Positions 21,327 to 29,646 of a stretch of 46,026 nt of DNA are shown here, piece by piece. The notes under the pieces were generated by a model, which was not told where the DNA came from, searched no databases, and was given only the letters and a program-made list of their open reading frames with translations. Origin of the DNA: Alphaproteobacteria bacterium (GTDB lineage: Bacteria; Pseudomonadota; Alphaproteobacteria; Caulobacterales; Caulobacteraceae); NCBI GenBank assembly GCA_018820205.1, contig JAHJOK010000018.1, forward strand, positions 1 to 46,026. The letters are read 5' to 3'. A program made the translations under genes and the position numbers. Each line of letters begins with the position of its first letter. The first letter of the stretch is position 1.

Positions 21327-21345
21327 GGTAGAAAGACTTCTACCA
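21326..21345 (-). promoter_or_regulatory. Perfect palindromic operator of vapBC
   Basis: TGGTAGAAAGACTTCTACCA has two exact 8-base arms around a 4-base centre and touches the vapB start codon. A candidate promoter on the minus strand is TTGAGG (21364-21359), 16 bases, TAGAAG (21342-21337), inside the palindrome. VapBC complexes usually repress at such sites. Confidence 0.8.
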
Positions 21346-21360
21346 CATGCCGTCATCCCC

Positions 21361-23169
21361 TCAAAGCGGCGCGCACTGGGCTTCAAGCCAGGTCTTGGCT
21401 TCACCCTCCATCAGCGGCCCGACCTTGGCCAAGGTCTCGGCGTGATAGGCGTCGACATAGGCGCGCTCGTCGGCCGTCAGCAGATCGACGTCGATCAGCC
21501 TGCGGTCCAGCGGGGCGAAGGTCAGTTGTTCGAATCCGTGCATCGGCCGCTCGCCGCCCGGGATCGGTTCGGGCGGCGTGACGACCTGCAGGGTCTCGAT
21601 GCGGATGCCCCAGTGGCCTTCGCGGTAGTAGCCCGGCTCGTTGGAAAGGATCATTCCGGTCAGAAGCGGCTGGGCGTTCGGCGCCTTGGCGATCCGCTGC
21701 GGCCCCTCGTGGACACCCAGATAGCTGCCAACGCCGTGACCGGTTCCGTGGTCGTAGTCCAGCCCCGCCATCCACATCGGCAGGCGCGCCAGGGCGTCCA
21801 GCTGGTGGCCCGTCGTGCCGGCCGGGAAGCGCACCACGGCCATGGCGATATGACCCTTCAGCACCAGTGTGAACATCCGGCGCTGGGCGGCCGAGGGTTC
21901 GCCGATCGCCATCGTGCGGGTCACGTCTGTCGTCCCGTCCAGATACTGACCGCCGCCGTCTACCAGCAGCAGCGAGCCCCGCTCCATCTTGCGCAGCGTG
22001 CGCGTGACCGGCTTGTAGTGCGGCAGGGCGCCGTTCGGCCCGACCCCGGCGATGGTGTCGAAACTCAGATCCTTCAGCGCGCCGGTCTCTTCCCGGAACC
22101 GCTCCAGCGCCTCGACCACCTGACGCTCGTCCGGCAGTTCAATCTGGGCGACCGTATCGACCCAGTGCAGGAAGCGGCTGAGCGCGGCGCCGTCGCGGAT
22201 ATGGGCCTGACGGCTGCCTTCGATCTCGACCGGGTTCTTGACCGCGCGCGGCAGGGCGCACGGGTCGGCGCCGCGCACCACGGTCGCCCCGACCAGCTCC
22301 AGCCGATCGAAATACCACGCCGACGACTGGGCCGGATCGATCAGGACGCTGTGCCCCTTCATCCCCTCCAGCGCCTGGGGCAGCTCGTCGGGCCTCATCA
22401 GCGTCACGTCGTCGCCCAGCCAGCCGGGCAGTTCGTTGGTCACCTTGGCCGGGTCCAGGAACAGCATCGCCGTTCCGTTGGCCGCGATGATCGCCTGGGC
22501 CAGCGGCAGGGGCGAGCGGATCACGTCGCCGCCCCGCACATTGAACAGCCAGGCGATCGAGGTCGGCGCGGTCAGGACGGCGGCGTCGGCGCCCGCGTCG
22601 GCGATCGCGGCCCCGATCCGGGCGCGTTTCGACGCGCTGCTTTCGCCGGCATGGCGATCTTCGTGCGGCACGACCGGGGCGACGGGCTGGGCCGGTCGCG
22701 TGTCGGCCCAGGCGGCGTCCACGGGATTGTCGGCGACCGCTTTGAGCGACGCGCCGGCCCTGGACGCGGCGCGCTTTAGCGACGCCAGGGCGTCGGGGCT
22801 GTGCAGGCGCGGATCGTAGCCGATGACCGCCCCCCTGGGGGCGCGCTCCAGATAGGCGGGGACGCCGCTCTCCAGACTCAGGATCTCGAACTGGTCGGCA
22901 TCGACCTGGGCCTTGACCTGAACGGTGTAGCGGCCGTCGGCGAAGACCGCCGCCGAGTCCTTCATCACCACCCCGGCGCCGGCCGATCCGGTGAAGCCGC
23001 TGACCCAGGCCAGGCGGTCGTTGGCGGCCGGCAGGTACTCGTTCTGATGTTCGTCCTCGTGCGGGACCAGGAAGCCGTCAAGCCCCTGCCGCGCCATCTC
23101 GGCGCGGACGAGCGGAAGGTGTTTCGCCCCGAAGGACGGGTCGGTGGTTTCGTCGAATGTCTGGCGCAT
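21361..23169 (-). CDS. pepP: M24B family aminopeptidase P (Xaa-Pro aminopeptidase)
   Basis: The 602-residue protein has two creatinase N-terminal domains (DGFLVPHEDEHQNEYLPA near 35; LNAxxAW-type WLFNVRGGDV near 220) and a C-terminal pita-bread domain. Metal ligands are D and D in LVDGGGQYLDGTTDVTRT, H in GTGHGVGSYLGVHEGPQ, and E in NEPGYYREGHWGIRIE, with the final E in EQLTFAPLDR. It removes N-terminal residues preceding proline. The long form (about 600 residues) is the eukaryote-like cytoplasmic type. It is followed by vapBC on the same strand. Confidence 0.95.
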   Translation of the reverse strand: MRQTFDETTDPSFGAKHLPLVRAEMARQGLDGFLVPHEDEHQNEYLPAANDRLAWVSGFTGSAGAGVVMKDSAAVFADGRYTVQVKAQVDADQFEILSLESGVPAYLERAPRGAVIGYDPRLHSPDALASLKRAASRAGASLKAVADNPVDAAWADTRPAQPVAPVVPHEDRHAGESSASKRARIGAAIADAGADAAVLTAPTSIAWLFNVRGGDVIRSPLPLAQAIIAANGTAMLFLDPAKVTNELPGWLGDDVTLMRPDELPQALEGMKGHSVLIDPAQSSAWYFDRLELVGATVVRGADPCALPRAVKNPVEIEGSRQAHIRDGAALSRFLHWVDTVAQIELPDERQVVEALERFREETGALKDLSFDTIAGVGPNGALPHYKPVTRTLRKMERGSLLLVDGGGQYLDGTTDVTRTMAIGEPSAAQRRMFTLVLKGHIAMAVVRFPAGTTGHQLDALARLPMWMAGLDYDHGTGHGVGSYLGVHEGPQRIAKAPNAQPLLTGMILSNEPGYYREGHWGIRIETLQVVTPPEPIPGGERPMHGFEQLTFAPLDRRLIDVDLLTADERAYVDAYHAETLAKVGPLMEGEAKTWLEAQCAPL

Positions 23170-23187
23170 CCCGCCCGCTTAGCATCT

Positions 23188-23208
23188 CCCTCCCCGTCCT
23201 GGGGAGGG
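23188..23208. repeat. GC-rich hairpin between a membrane-protein gene and pepP
   Basis: CCCTCCCC (23188-23195) and GGGGAGGG (23201-23208) form an exact 8-bp stem with a 5-base loop. No T-run follows on either strand. The CTCCC/GGGGAGG sequence resembles the end of the palindrome at 19431-19611, so it may be a degenerate copy. Confidence 0.5.
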
Positions 23209-23224
23209 GCGCCGGCGAACTGGA

Positions 23225-23692
23225 TCAGGGTTGCGGGGAGGTCGTGGTCACCGTGGCGACGCCCGAGGTCGGCGCGGGTTGCGGCGCGGGCGTCGTGATG
23301 ACCACCGGCTGGGCGGCGCGCGCCATTTCGGCCCGCGCTTCGCTGGCGGCGCGGCTGGCTTCGGCCTGGGCCTGTGCGGCGTTGGAGCGGGCGATATCCA
23401 CGCTCTGCTGGGCGCCGGCGATCTGGCTCTGCAGCACCGCCTGGTCCGACTGGGCCTGGGCCGTCAGGGCGTCGGCCTGGGCCTGGGCCAGCTGGGCCTC
23501 CGTCTGATCCTCGCGACCTCCGGACGCCAGGATCCACAGCACGGCGATCAGAACCGCCGCGGCCAGCCCCCCGGCGATCCACCATCCGGTGTTGGATTCG
23601 CGCTGGACGACGACCGTTTCGGTATAGACCGGTTCGCTGACGACGACGCGCTCGCGTTCCGGGCCGTCCAGGTTGGGATCATACTGGGTCAT
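23225..23692 (-). CDS. Single-pass membrane protein with Ala/Gln-rich coiled coil
   Basis: The 155-residue protein has a cytoplasmic start of 35 residues, one membrane helix at about 36-56 (GWWIAGGLAAAVLIAVLWIL), and an Ala/Gln/Glu-rich helical stretch at about 62-125 likely to form a coiled coil (AQAQADALTAQAQSDQAV). The tail is rich in Pro and Thr. I do not recognise a family. It lies upstream of pepP on the same strand, 55 bases away. Confidence 0.7.
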   Translation of the reverse strand: MTQYDPNLDGPERERVVVSEPVYTETVVVQRESNTGWWIAGGLAAAVLIAVLWILASGGREDQTEAQLAQAQADALTAQAQSDQAVLQSQIAGAQQSVDIARSNAAQAQAEASRAASEARAEMARAAQPVVITTPAPQPAPTSGVATVTTTSPQP

Positions 23693-23748
23693 GGGAAAGT
23701 CCCTCCATTGAACCAGCAGAACGGCGCCGCTTCGTCGAGGTTCCTGCC

Positions 23749-24618
23749 CTACCCCGTTCGCCTCAGCACCAGCGCGCTCCAGGCGTCGCGATGGATGCGG
23801 CGCTCCAGCCGGAAACCGCGCGACAGATAGGCCGCCGAGACGCGGCGCTCCTGCGTTCGCAGCAGGCCCGACAGGATCGCCACGCCGCCGAGGCGCAACG
23901 ACATCTTGATGTCCTGCGCCAGGGCGACCAGCGGCGGTGCCAGGATGTTGGCGAACACCAGGTCGTACGGCGCGCCCGACCGAACCTTCACGTCATTCAG
24001 GCCCGAGGCGTGCACGAACCGGGCGTGGGCCTGGTTCAGCCGGGCGTTCTCGTTGGCGATCCTGACCGACGGCGCGTCGATGTCTGTGCCGACCGCCAGG
24101 GCCGCTCCGGTGCGCGCCGCTGCGATGGCCAGCACCCCGGTGCCGCATCCCACGTCCAGCACCCGCTCGAACCGCTCGCGCTTCAGCAGTTCGTCGTAGG
24201 CGACCAGACAGCCCACCGTTGTGCCGTGATGCCCGGTCCCGAAGGCGGCGCCAGCATCGATCTTCAGCGCCACGGCGTTGGACGGCACCCGCCCCTGATC
24301 GTGGGCGCCATAGACGAAGAACCGGCCGGCCCGCACTGGCGGCAGGCCGGACAACGACATGGCCAGCCAGTCCGCGTCGGCCAGCGGTTCGACCTTGACG
24401 GCCATCTCCCGATGGTTCGCCAGACGGGCGGTCAGCGCCTCAACCTCTTCATCCGATGTCGGAAAAGCGTCGATGCGCCAGATGTCGCGATCCTCGTCCT
24501 CTTCGAGAATTGAATAGGTCGCGCCCTCCAGAACGACATCGGAATCGATGTCTTCGGCGGCGGCTTCGGCGGCGGCGCGGGGGCCGCGTGCGATTATCTG
24601 GACGGGATTGTGGGACAT
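23749..24618 (-). CDS. prmA: Ribosomal protein L11 methyltransferase PrmA
   Basis: From ATG 24618 the protein has 289 residues. An N-terminal substrate domain is followed by the SAM domain: [32 protein letters not shown] and the catalytic-site [13 protein letters not shown], all canonical PrmA blocks. It trimethylates L11. GAG lies 5 bases before this ATG; an in-frame ATG at 24639 has no ribosome site. It is divergent from the H1-like gene. Confidence 0.94.
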   Translation of the reverse strand: MSHNPVQIIARGPRAAAEAAAEDIDSDVVLEGATYSILEEDEDRDIWRIDAFPTSDEEVEALTARLANHREMAVKVEPLADADWLAMSLSGLPPVRAGRFFVYGAHDQGRVPSNAVALKIDAGAAFGTGHHGTTVGCLVAYDELLKRERFERVLDVGCGTGVLAIAAARTGAALAVGTDIDAPSVRIANENARLNQAHARFVHASGLNDVKVRSGAPYDLVFANILAPPLVALAQDIKMSLRLGGVAILSGLLRTQERRVSAAYLSRGFRLERRIHRDAWSALVLRRTG

Positions 24619-24631
24619 TTGCTCAAACGAC

Positions 24632-24653
24632 AGTATCATTGCGAATCGATACT
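24632..24653. promoter_or_regulatory. Inverted repeat in the prmA / H1-like divergent region
   Basis: AGTATC (24632-24637) and GATACT (24648-24653) pair exactly, and the inner ATT...AAT can extend the dyad with one bulged base. It lies in the only AT-rich part of the divergent gap. It is a possible operator; no regulator is known. Confidence 0.4.
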
Positions 24654-24720
24654 ATATGAGTTTGTGTCCGTCGCTTGTCGCATCGGATGCGATCGTTCCA
24701 ACCGAGGGGTCGGGGAATAC

Positions 24721-25257
24721 ATGGCCAAGTCACCGTCAACAGCGTCGCCTAAAGCGCCTGCCGCTTCCAAGCCCAAACCGGCAGCGAAGTCGACCACGAA
24801 AACGGCAGCCGCCGCCAAGCCTGCCGTCAAGAAGGTCGCGCCTGCGGTGAAGACCGCCACGGTCGCGAAGGCGCCCGCCGCCAAGGCCGCGCCGAAGACG
24901 ACGACGGTCAAGGCGCCGGCGGCGAAGCCCGCCGCCAAGGCTCCGACGACCCGGGCCGCCGCGAAGCCTGCGGCCCCCAGGACCATGGCCGCCAAGCCCG
25001 TCGCCGCCAAAACCGCCGCCGTCAAACCTGCGACGAAGGCCGCGCCGAAAGCCGCTGCCAAGCCCGCCGCCGCAAAGCCCGTCGCGCGCCGGCAGGCCTC
25101 TGCGCCCCCGGTCGTGAAGCCGGCGCCCGTCGCACCGGCTCCCGCGCCCGCGCCCAAGCCGGCGGTCGCCGCCGCGCCGACCCCCAAGCCTGCGACGCCG
25201 CCGGCCAAGAAGGGCTTTTTCGACAAGCTGGCCGACGCGATCTTCGGCAAGCGCTGA
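24721..25257 (+). CDS. Ala/Lys/Pro-rich histone H1-like (AlgP-like) protein
   Basis: The 178-residue protein is made of degenerate AAKPA, KAPAAK and VKPA repeats from residue 2 to about 160, strongly basic. It ends in a distinct amphipathic tail KKGFFDKLADAIFGKR. Low-complexity proteins of this type bind DNA non-specifically (AlgP, HC1-like). The start is ATG 24721 with GGGGAA upstream; the open frame goes on to 24610, but those residues lack the repeat composition. It has its own strong terminator. Confidence 0.75.
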   Translation: MAKSPSTASPKAPAASKPKPAAKSTTKTAAAAKPAVKKVAPAVKTATVAKAPAAKAAPKTTTVKAPAAKPAAKAPTTRAAAKPAAPRTMAAKPVAAKTAAVKPATKAAPKAAAKPAAAKPVARRQASAPPVVKPAPVAPAPAPAPKPAVAAAPTPKPATPPAKKGFFDKLADAIFGKR

Positions 25258-25273
25258 TCTTCGCCTGAAACGA

Positions 25274-25307
25274 CAAACGCCGGGCGGTTCGCACCGCCCG
25301 GCGTTTG
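25274..25307. terminator. Bidirectional terminator between convergent genes
   Basis: A 15-bp perfect stem CAAACGCCGGGCGGT/ACCGCCCGGCGTTTG with loop TCGC lies between the H1-like stop (25257) and the convergent DUF3126 stop (25331). Short T-tracts are within the stem end, not a long tail. The symmetry suits both strands. Confidence 0.85.
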
Positions 25308-25330
25308 CATGTCCGGCGTCGGCGACCGGA

Positions 25331-25543
25331 TCAGTCGGCGGGCAGATCCTCGGCCAGGATCGCCATTTCGAACATGAAGCTGCCGTCCTCGTCTTCGTCG
25401 TCGAACACGACGCCGATGAACTCGTCGCCGACATAGACCTCGGCGGAATCGTTCACCTTGGCCCGGGGCTTCACGATGATGCCGCCGGTGTTGAACGTGC
25501 GCTTCAGGTGCGCCTCGATGCGCTTCATGTCTGCTTCGGTCAC
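25331..25543 (-). CDS. DUF3126 family protein
   Basis: The 70-residue protein, MTEADMKRIEAHLKRTFNTG to the acidic DDEDEDGSFMFEMAIL, matches DUF3126, a small conserved alphaproteobacterial protein. No membrane segment or enzyme motif is present. The length equals the family's usual length. It is 71 bases downstream of cysE on the same strand and may be co-transcribed with it. Function is unknown. Confidence 0.9.
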   Translation of the reverse strand: MTEADMKRIEAHLKRTFNTGGIIVKPRAKVNDSAEVYVGDEFIGVVFDDEDEDGSFMFEMAILAEDLPAD

Positions 25544-25614
25544 GGGAGCCTCGGTGGTCTGGATTGGGCTGCGGACCCTAGAGGGGCCGCGTCGGCATGG
25601 AAAGCCCGACCGGA

Positions 25615-26436
25615 TCAGATCACGAAGTCATAGACGATGTCCGCCAGCGTATGGTCCATGGTCCGGGCCGGCGCCGCGTCCGTCGGACAGTTGACCAGCC
25701 GCGCCGGGACGCCCGCGACAGTGCATCCCGTCGGCACGGGTTTCAGCACCACCGAGCCGGAGGCCACCTTGGCGTAGTCGCCGACCACGATATTGCCCAG
25801 CACCTTGGCCCCGGCGCCCAGCAGGACGCCCCGACCGATCTTGGGATGGCGGTCGCCGCGCTCCGCCCCCGTGCCGCCCAAGGTCACCCCGTGCAGCATC
25901 GATACCTCGTCGCCTACCACCGCCGTCTCGCCGATGACGATGCCGGTGCCGTGGTCCAGGAACAGGCCGGACCCCAGTCGCGCGCCCGGGTGGATGTCGA
26001 TCTGGAACAGCTCAGAGATCCGGCTCTGGAAATGGAAGGCCAGCGTCTCGCGCGACTGTCCCCACAGCCAGTGCGCCACGCGCGACGCCTGCAGCGCCTG
26101 GAAGCCCTTGAAGTAGAGGAACGGCTGCAACAGCGTCTTGATCGCCGGGTCGCGTTCGGCCACGGCCTGAAGGTCGGCCTCGGCGGCGGCGACGATGCCG
26201 GGCTCGGCCTTGAAGGCCGCCATACAGACCTCACGCACGGTCATGGCCCGCAGTTCCTCGTCGCCCAGCTTGCGCGCGATCTGGAAACTCAAGGCCGCCG
26301 CCAGGTCGTGGTGCGACAGGATCACCGCGTTCAGCTGCGACGCCAGATGCGGCTCCTCCCGCGCGGCGGCCTCGGCCGAGGCGCGCAAATGACCCCAGAC
26401 GCTGTCCTGATCCGCGACGATTTCCAGCTTGTGCAT
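25615..26436 (-). CDS. cysE: Serine O-acetyltransferase
   Basis: The 273-residue enzyme makes O-acetylserine for cysteine synthesis. The N-terminal helical domain (HLRASAEAAAREEPHL near 16) is followed by left-handed beta-helix hexapeptides: DIHPGARLGSGLFLDHGTG near 147 with the catalytic His, VSMLHGVTLGGTG, and ASGSVVLKPVP near 235. The start is ATG 26436 with GGAG six bases away; ATG 26448 is the alternative, four residues longer. Its C-terminus ends in VYDFVI, as in feedback-controlled CysE. It is next to a NUDIX gene on the same strand. Confidence 0.95.
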   Translation of the reverse strand: MHKLEIVADQDSVWGHLRASAEAAAREEPHLASQLNAVILSHHDLAAALSFQIARKLGDEELRAMTVREVCMAAFKAEPGIVAAAEADLQAVAERDPAIKTLLQPFLYFKGFQALQASRVAHWLWGQSRETLAFHFQSRISELFQIDIHPGARLGSGLFLDHGTGIVIGETAVVGDEVSMLHGVTLGGTGAERGDRHPKIGRGVLLGAGAKVLGNIVVGDYAKVASGSVVLKPVPTGCTVAGVPARLVNCPTDAAPARTMDHTLADIVYDFVI

Positions 26437-26455
26437 CACCGGCTCCATTCGCCCA

Positions 26456-27106
26456 TCATACCCGCGTCAGCATGGCATGCGCCAGCCAGCCGGGCAGAAG
26501 GCCCTCCCGCGCCATATGGTAGGCCCGCAGCGCCGTCGCCACCGTGAAGGCGTCGCGCACCGCCCCGCGGTCGATCTCGGCGATCAGGCTCATGAACGGC
26601 ACGCGAGCCAGGGCGATCACCTCGGTCGGATCCGGCGCCTGTTCGACCGCGCTCAGATCCCAGGCCAGCCAGGCGATCGCCCGCTCGTCCGTGATCGAGT
26701 TCGACAGCTCCATCCGCAGCACTTCGCGCCATGTCCGGGCCGCCAGCCCCGCCTCTTCGGCCAGTTCCCGTTTGGCGCCCGCCAACGCGTCCTCGTCGAA
26801 CGGCGCGCCGCCCTCGGGCATCTCCCAGGAATAGTTCATCAGCGGAAACCGCGCCTGACCGACCAGGGTCACCGTCCCGTCCGAATGGATCGGCAGCATC
26901 CCCGCCGCCAGATTCCTGGGCCGCATCACGACATAGGTCGCCTCGGCCCCTGTGGGAGCGGTCGCGGGATGCGAGGTCAGGGTCAGCCAGGGGTTTTCGA
27001 ACGTCGTCGTCTCGCCGCGACTGTCCCAGGCCAGGCGAGTTGGCGGGTCGCGGTCCCAGGCGGGCACGGGACGGTCGGCGTCGAAATCGTCGCGGGTGTC
27101 GCTCAT
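26456..27106 (-). CDS. NUDIX hydrolase, ADP-ribose pyrophosphatase-like
   Basis: The 216-residue protein carries the NUDIX box at about 118-140: GGAPFDEDALAGAKRELAEEAG, matching Gx5Ex7REUxEExGU except that the second residue group is Asp (D) rather than Glu. Upstream WEMPEG is the typical start of ADP-ribose-type members. Hydrolysis of ADP-ribose or related diphosphates is inferred. It lies 19 bases before cysE. Confidence 0.88.
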   Translation of the reverse strand: MSDTRDDFDADRPVPAWDRDPPTRLAWDSRGETTTFENPWLTLTSHPATAPTGAEATYVVMRPRNLAAGMLPIHSDGTVTLVGQARFPLMNYSWEMPEGGAPFDEDALAGAKRELAEEAGLAARTWREVLRMELSNSITDERAIAWLAWDLSAVEQAPDPTEVIALARVPFMSLIAEIDRGAVRDAFTVATALRAYHMAREGLLPGWLAHAMLTRV

Positions 27107-27151
27107 CGCCTCGATATGGCGCCGAGCGGGCCGAACGCCTAGCTAGGCGAC

Positions 27152-27760
27152 ATGACCCTGCCACCTCCCGTCGAACTCGGCGCCGCCCTGCCCGCCCCCT
27201 CGCCGTCGCCCGAAATGCTGGACCGGCTAGCCACGCGACGCTCCTCCCCGGCCCAGGCCCTGACCGTGCCCGGACCCGATCCGGACCAGATCGCCGACAT
27301 CCTGACCCTGGGCGCCCGCACTCCGGATCACGGCAAGCTGACGCCCTGGCGCTTCGTCGTCATGGGAACCGAGACCCGCGCGGGGATCGCCGAACGGCTG
27401 GCCGTCATGGCGACGCGGAAAGGCCTGTCGCCCAAGGCCGTCGCCGTCCTGGCCAAGCTGACGGCCGCCCCGACCACCGTGTTGGTGATCTCCACCGCCG
27501 CGCCGGGCGCCAAGCCGGTCTGGGAACAGGAACTGTCGGCCGGCGCCGTCTGCATGAACATCGAACACGCCGCATCGGCCCTCGGGTTCGCCTCCAGCTG
27601 GATCACCGACTGGTACAGCTATGACGCCGACGCCGCCGCCCTGTTCGGCGTGACCGAAGGCGAAAAGGTCGCCGGCTTCATTCACATCGGCACGGCGACC
27701 GAGCCCCTTCTGGAGCGCGATCGCCCGAACGTCGCCAGCCTGACCACCACCCTGCCCTGA
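27152..27760 (+). CDS. Nitroreductase family FMN oxidoreductase
   Basis: The 202-residue protein has the nitroreductase pattern: LDRLATRRSSPAQALTVPGP near 25, ARTPDHGKLTPWRFVV (FMN-binding) near 60, and QELSAGAVCMNIEHAASALG near 130, as in the YdjA subgroup. GEKVAGFIHIG near 170 completes it. Such enzymes reduce nitro or quinone compounds with NAD(P)H. Physiological substrate unknown. It is divergent from the NUDIX gene and followed by a small lipoprotein gene. Confidence 0.92.
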   Translation: MTLPPPVELGAALPAPSPSPEMLDRLATRRSSPAQALTVPGPDPDQIADILTLGARTPDHGKLTPWRFVVMGTETRAGIAERLAVMATRKGLSPKAVAVLAKLTAAPTTVLVISTAAPGAKPVWEQELSAGAVCMNIEHAASALGFASSWITDWYSYDADAAALFGVTEGEKVAGFIHIGTATEPLLERDRPNVASLTTTLP

Positions 27761-27822
27761 TCCTCGCCCCAATACCGCCACGCTGCGGGCCTCTCCTGCC
27801 GCACCGGCGTTGGGAGGAGACC

Positions 27823-27960
27823 GTGGCGAAACGGCTGGCCAATCTATTCACGATCTCGCTCTGTGCGATCGTGGTCTGCGCCTGCGGAGGCGTGGTCGAC
27901 ATCGATGGGTCCGCGCTCAACCCGCCACCGGGCGGCTGGGACGATCACGGGCCGGGCTGA
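27823..27960 (+). CDS. Small lipoprotein-like peptide, 45 residues
   Basis: From GTG 27823, preceded by the strong ribosome site GGGAGGAGA, a 45-residue peptide reads MAKRLANLFTISLCAIVVCA, then CGGVVDIDGS and a Pro/Gly tail. A basic start and hydrophobic stretch run up to VCAC, a plausible lipobox with the lipidated Cys at residue 21. Many alphaproteobacteria carry such tiny entericidin-like lipoproteins. It ends one base before the convergent DUF817 gene. A real product is inferred from the ribosome site and signal. Confidence 0.65.
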   Translation: MAKRLANLFTISLCAIVVCACGGVVDIDGSALNPPPGGWDDHGPG

Positions 27961-28824
27961 TCACCTGACGCGCGGCTCCTCCTCCGGGCGGTGGACCAGC
28001 GACACCATCACCACCGAAATGATCATCAACAGGAACCAGCTGCCCAGCTTGGCCAGCGACACAATCTCCCACCCCGCCTCCTGTCCCGGATAGGCCCAGG
28101 CGCGACCCAGCGTGCCAAGGTTCTCCGCGAACCAGATGAACAGGGCGACCAGGAAATAGCCCAGCAGCAGCGGCATTTTCAGCCGCGTGCGGTTGGCCGT
28201 GAACCAGAACCAGCCGCGCCCGAACAGCAGGGCCGTCGCCGCGAACAGCGCCAGCCGCACATCGGGCAGCCAGTGATGCGCGAAGAAATTGACGTAGATC
28301 GCCCCCGCCAGCACCCACGTCGTCCAGATCGGCGGATAGCCGCGCACCCGGATGTGGAAGATGCGCTGCACCCGCGCGATATAGCTGCCCACCGCCGCGT
28401 ACATGAAGCCCGAGAACAGGGGGACCGCGCCGATCCTCAGAACGCTGTCCTCCGGATAGACCCACGATCCGTGCGCCGTCTTGAACAGCTCCATGATCGT
28501 GCCGGCGATGTGGAACAGCAGGATCACCCGCGCCTCGGCCCAGCTTTCCAGCTTCAGCCCCAGCATCAGCGCCTGGATCAGCACCGCCCCGACCACCAGG
28601 AAGTCGTAGCGCGACACCGGACTGTCGTCCGGCCACAGCAGGAACGTCGCCAGGATCAGCCCCAGCATCGCCCCGCCAAACAGGCACGCATAGGCCTGTT
28701 TGATCCCGAACATCAGGAAGGCGAAGGCGAACCGGGTCCACCGCGCGCGATCGGCCGAGGCCTGCAGTCCCTCCAGCCAGGCCCGGCCACGTGTTTCCCA
28801 GGGAAGGCGAGAGGATTCGGTCAC
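27961..28824 (-). CDS. DUF817 family integral membrane protein
   Basis: The 287-residue protein has about eight hydrophobic segments and the family blocks KQAYACLFGGAMLGLI near 45, KTAHGSWVYPE near 118, SGFMYAAVGSYIARV near 138, and FAENLGTLGRAWAYPGQE near 235. DUF817 (YoaT-like) has no known function. It is 35 bases after the TauE gene on the same strand and may share its transcript. Confidence 0.9.
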   Translation of the reverse strand: MTESSRLPWETRGRAWLEGLQASADRARWTRFAFAFLMFGIKQAYACLFGGAMLGLILATFLLWPDDSPVSRYDFLVVGAVLIQALMLGLKLESWAEARVILLFHIAGTIMELFKTAHGSWVYPEDSVLRIGAVPLFSGFMYAAVGSYIARVQRIFHIRVRGYPPIWTTWVLAGAIYVNFFAHHWLPDVRLALFAATALLFGRGWFWFTANRTRLKMPLLLGYFLVALFIWFAENLGTLGRAWAYPGQEAGWEIVSLAKLGSWFLLMIISVVMVSLVHRPEEEPRVR

Positions 28825-28859
28825 CAGAGGACGATAGCCCTATCCGGCGCGCGAGGGGA

Positions 28860-29642
28860 TCAGAGATCGATGATCGCCCGGCAGGCCACATAGACGGACA
28901 CGATCAGGATCAACCCCGCGAACAGCCTGCGCCCCAGCGCCCCGGTCGCTCCCAGACGACGCGCCAGCGGCAGTCCGGCCAGCGTCCCCGCGATCCCGCC
29001 CGCCGTCATCGCCCCGACCAGACCCGGATCGACCCAGCCCGACAGGCCATAGTTCACTGCCGTCGTCACTCCGAACGCGGCGACGCTCAACAGGGAGGTG
29101 GCCTGGGCCGTGGCCAACGTCATGCCCGTCGAGACCATGAAGCCAGGGACGATCAGGAACCCGCCGCCGATCCCGAAGAAGCCGGCCGCCGACCCGACGC
29201 CTGCGCCGGTCACGCCGACGCGCGGCGACATCTGCCAGTTCAGCCTGGGCTCCGGGCGATCCACCGCCCTGGCCGGCCGCAGCATGGAAACGCCGACCGC
29301 CCCCATCGCGACCGCGAAGATCAGCAGCAGCTGATGTCCGTCGATCGCCTTGGCCAGGGACGAGCCCAGCCAGGCTCCGATGGCTCCCGTCACGGCGAAC
29401 AGGGTGGCGCAGGGCCAGCGTACCCGCCCGGCGCTCGCGTGGCCGGCCAGCGCCGTCAGCGCGTTCAGCGCCACGCCCGCCGCGGCGACCCCGATGGCCA
29501 CATGAGGATCGGACACGCCGACGACATACAGCAGCAGCGGCACGGCCAGCACCGACCCGCCGCCGCCGAACAGCGTCAGCAGCAGGGCCACCAGCCCCCC
29601 GCTCAGGGCCGCGAGCAGCAGGGGGATGATCTCGACCGTCAT
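28860..29642 (-). CDS. TauE/SafE family sulfite/organosulfonate exporter
   Basis: This 260-residue membrane protein has about eight helices. The duplicated TauE signature is seen as LTLFGGGGSVLAVPLLLYVVG near 22 and FFGIGGGFLIVPGFM near 155. It is third in the persulfide operon behind a BigR-like repressor and a rhodanese, 4 bases from the latter. This context points to export of sulfite made from persulfide oxidation. Confidence 0.94.
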   Translation of the reverse strand: MTVEIIPLLLAALSGGLVALLLTLFGGGGSVLAVPLLLYVVGVSDPHVAIGVAAAGVALNALTALAGHASAGRVRWPCATLFAVTGAIGAWLGSSLAKAIDGHQLLLIFAVAMGAVGVSMLRPARAVDRPEPRLNWQMSPRVGVTGAGVGSAAGFFGIGGGFLIVPGFMVSTGMTLATAQATSLLSVAAFGVTTAVNYGLSGWVDPGLVGAMTAGGIAGTLAGLPLARRLGATGALGRRLFAGLILIVSVYVACRAIIDL

Positions 29643-29646
29643 GACG

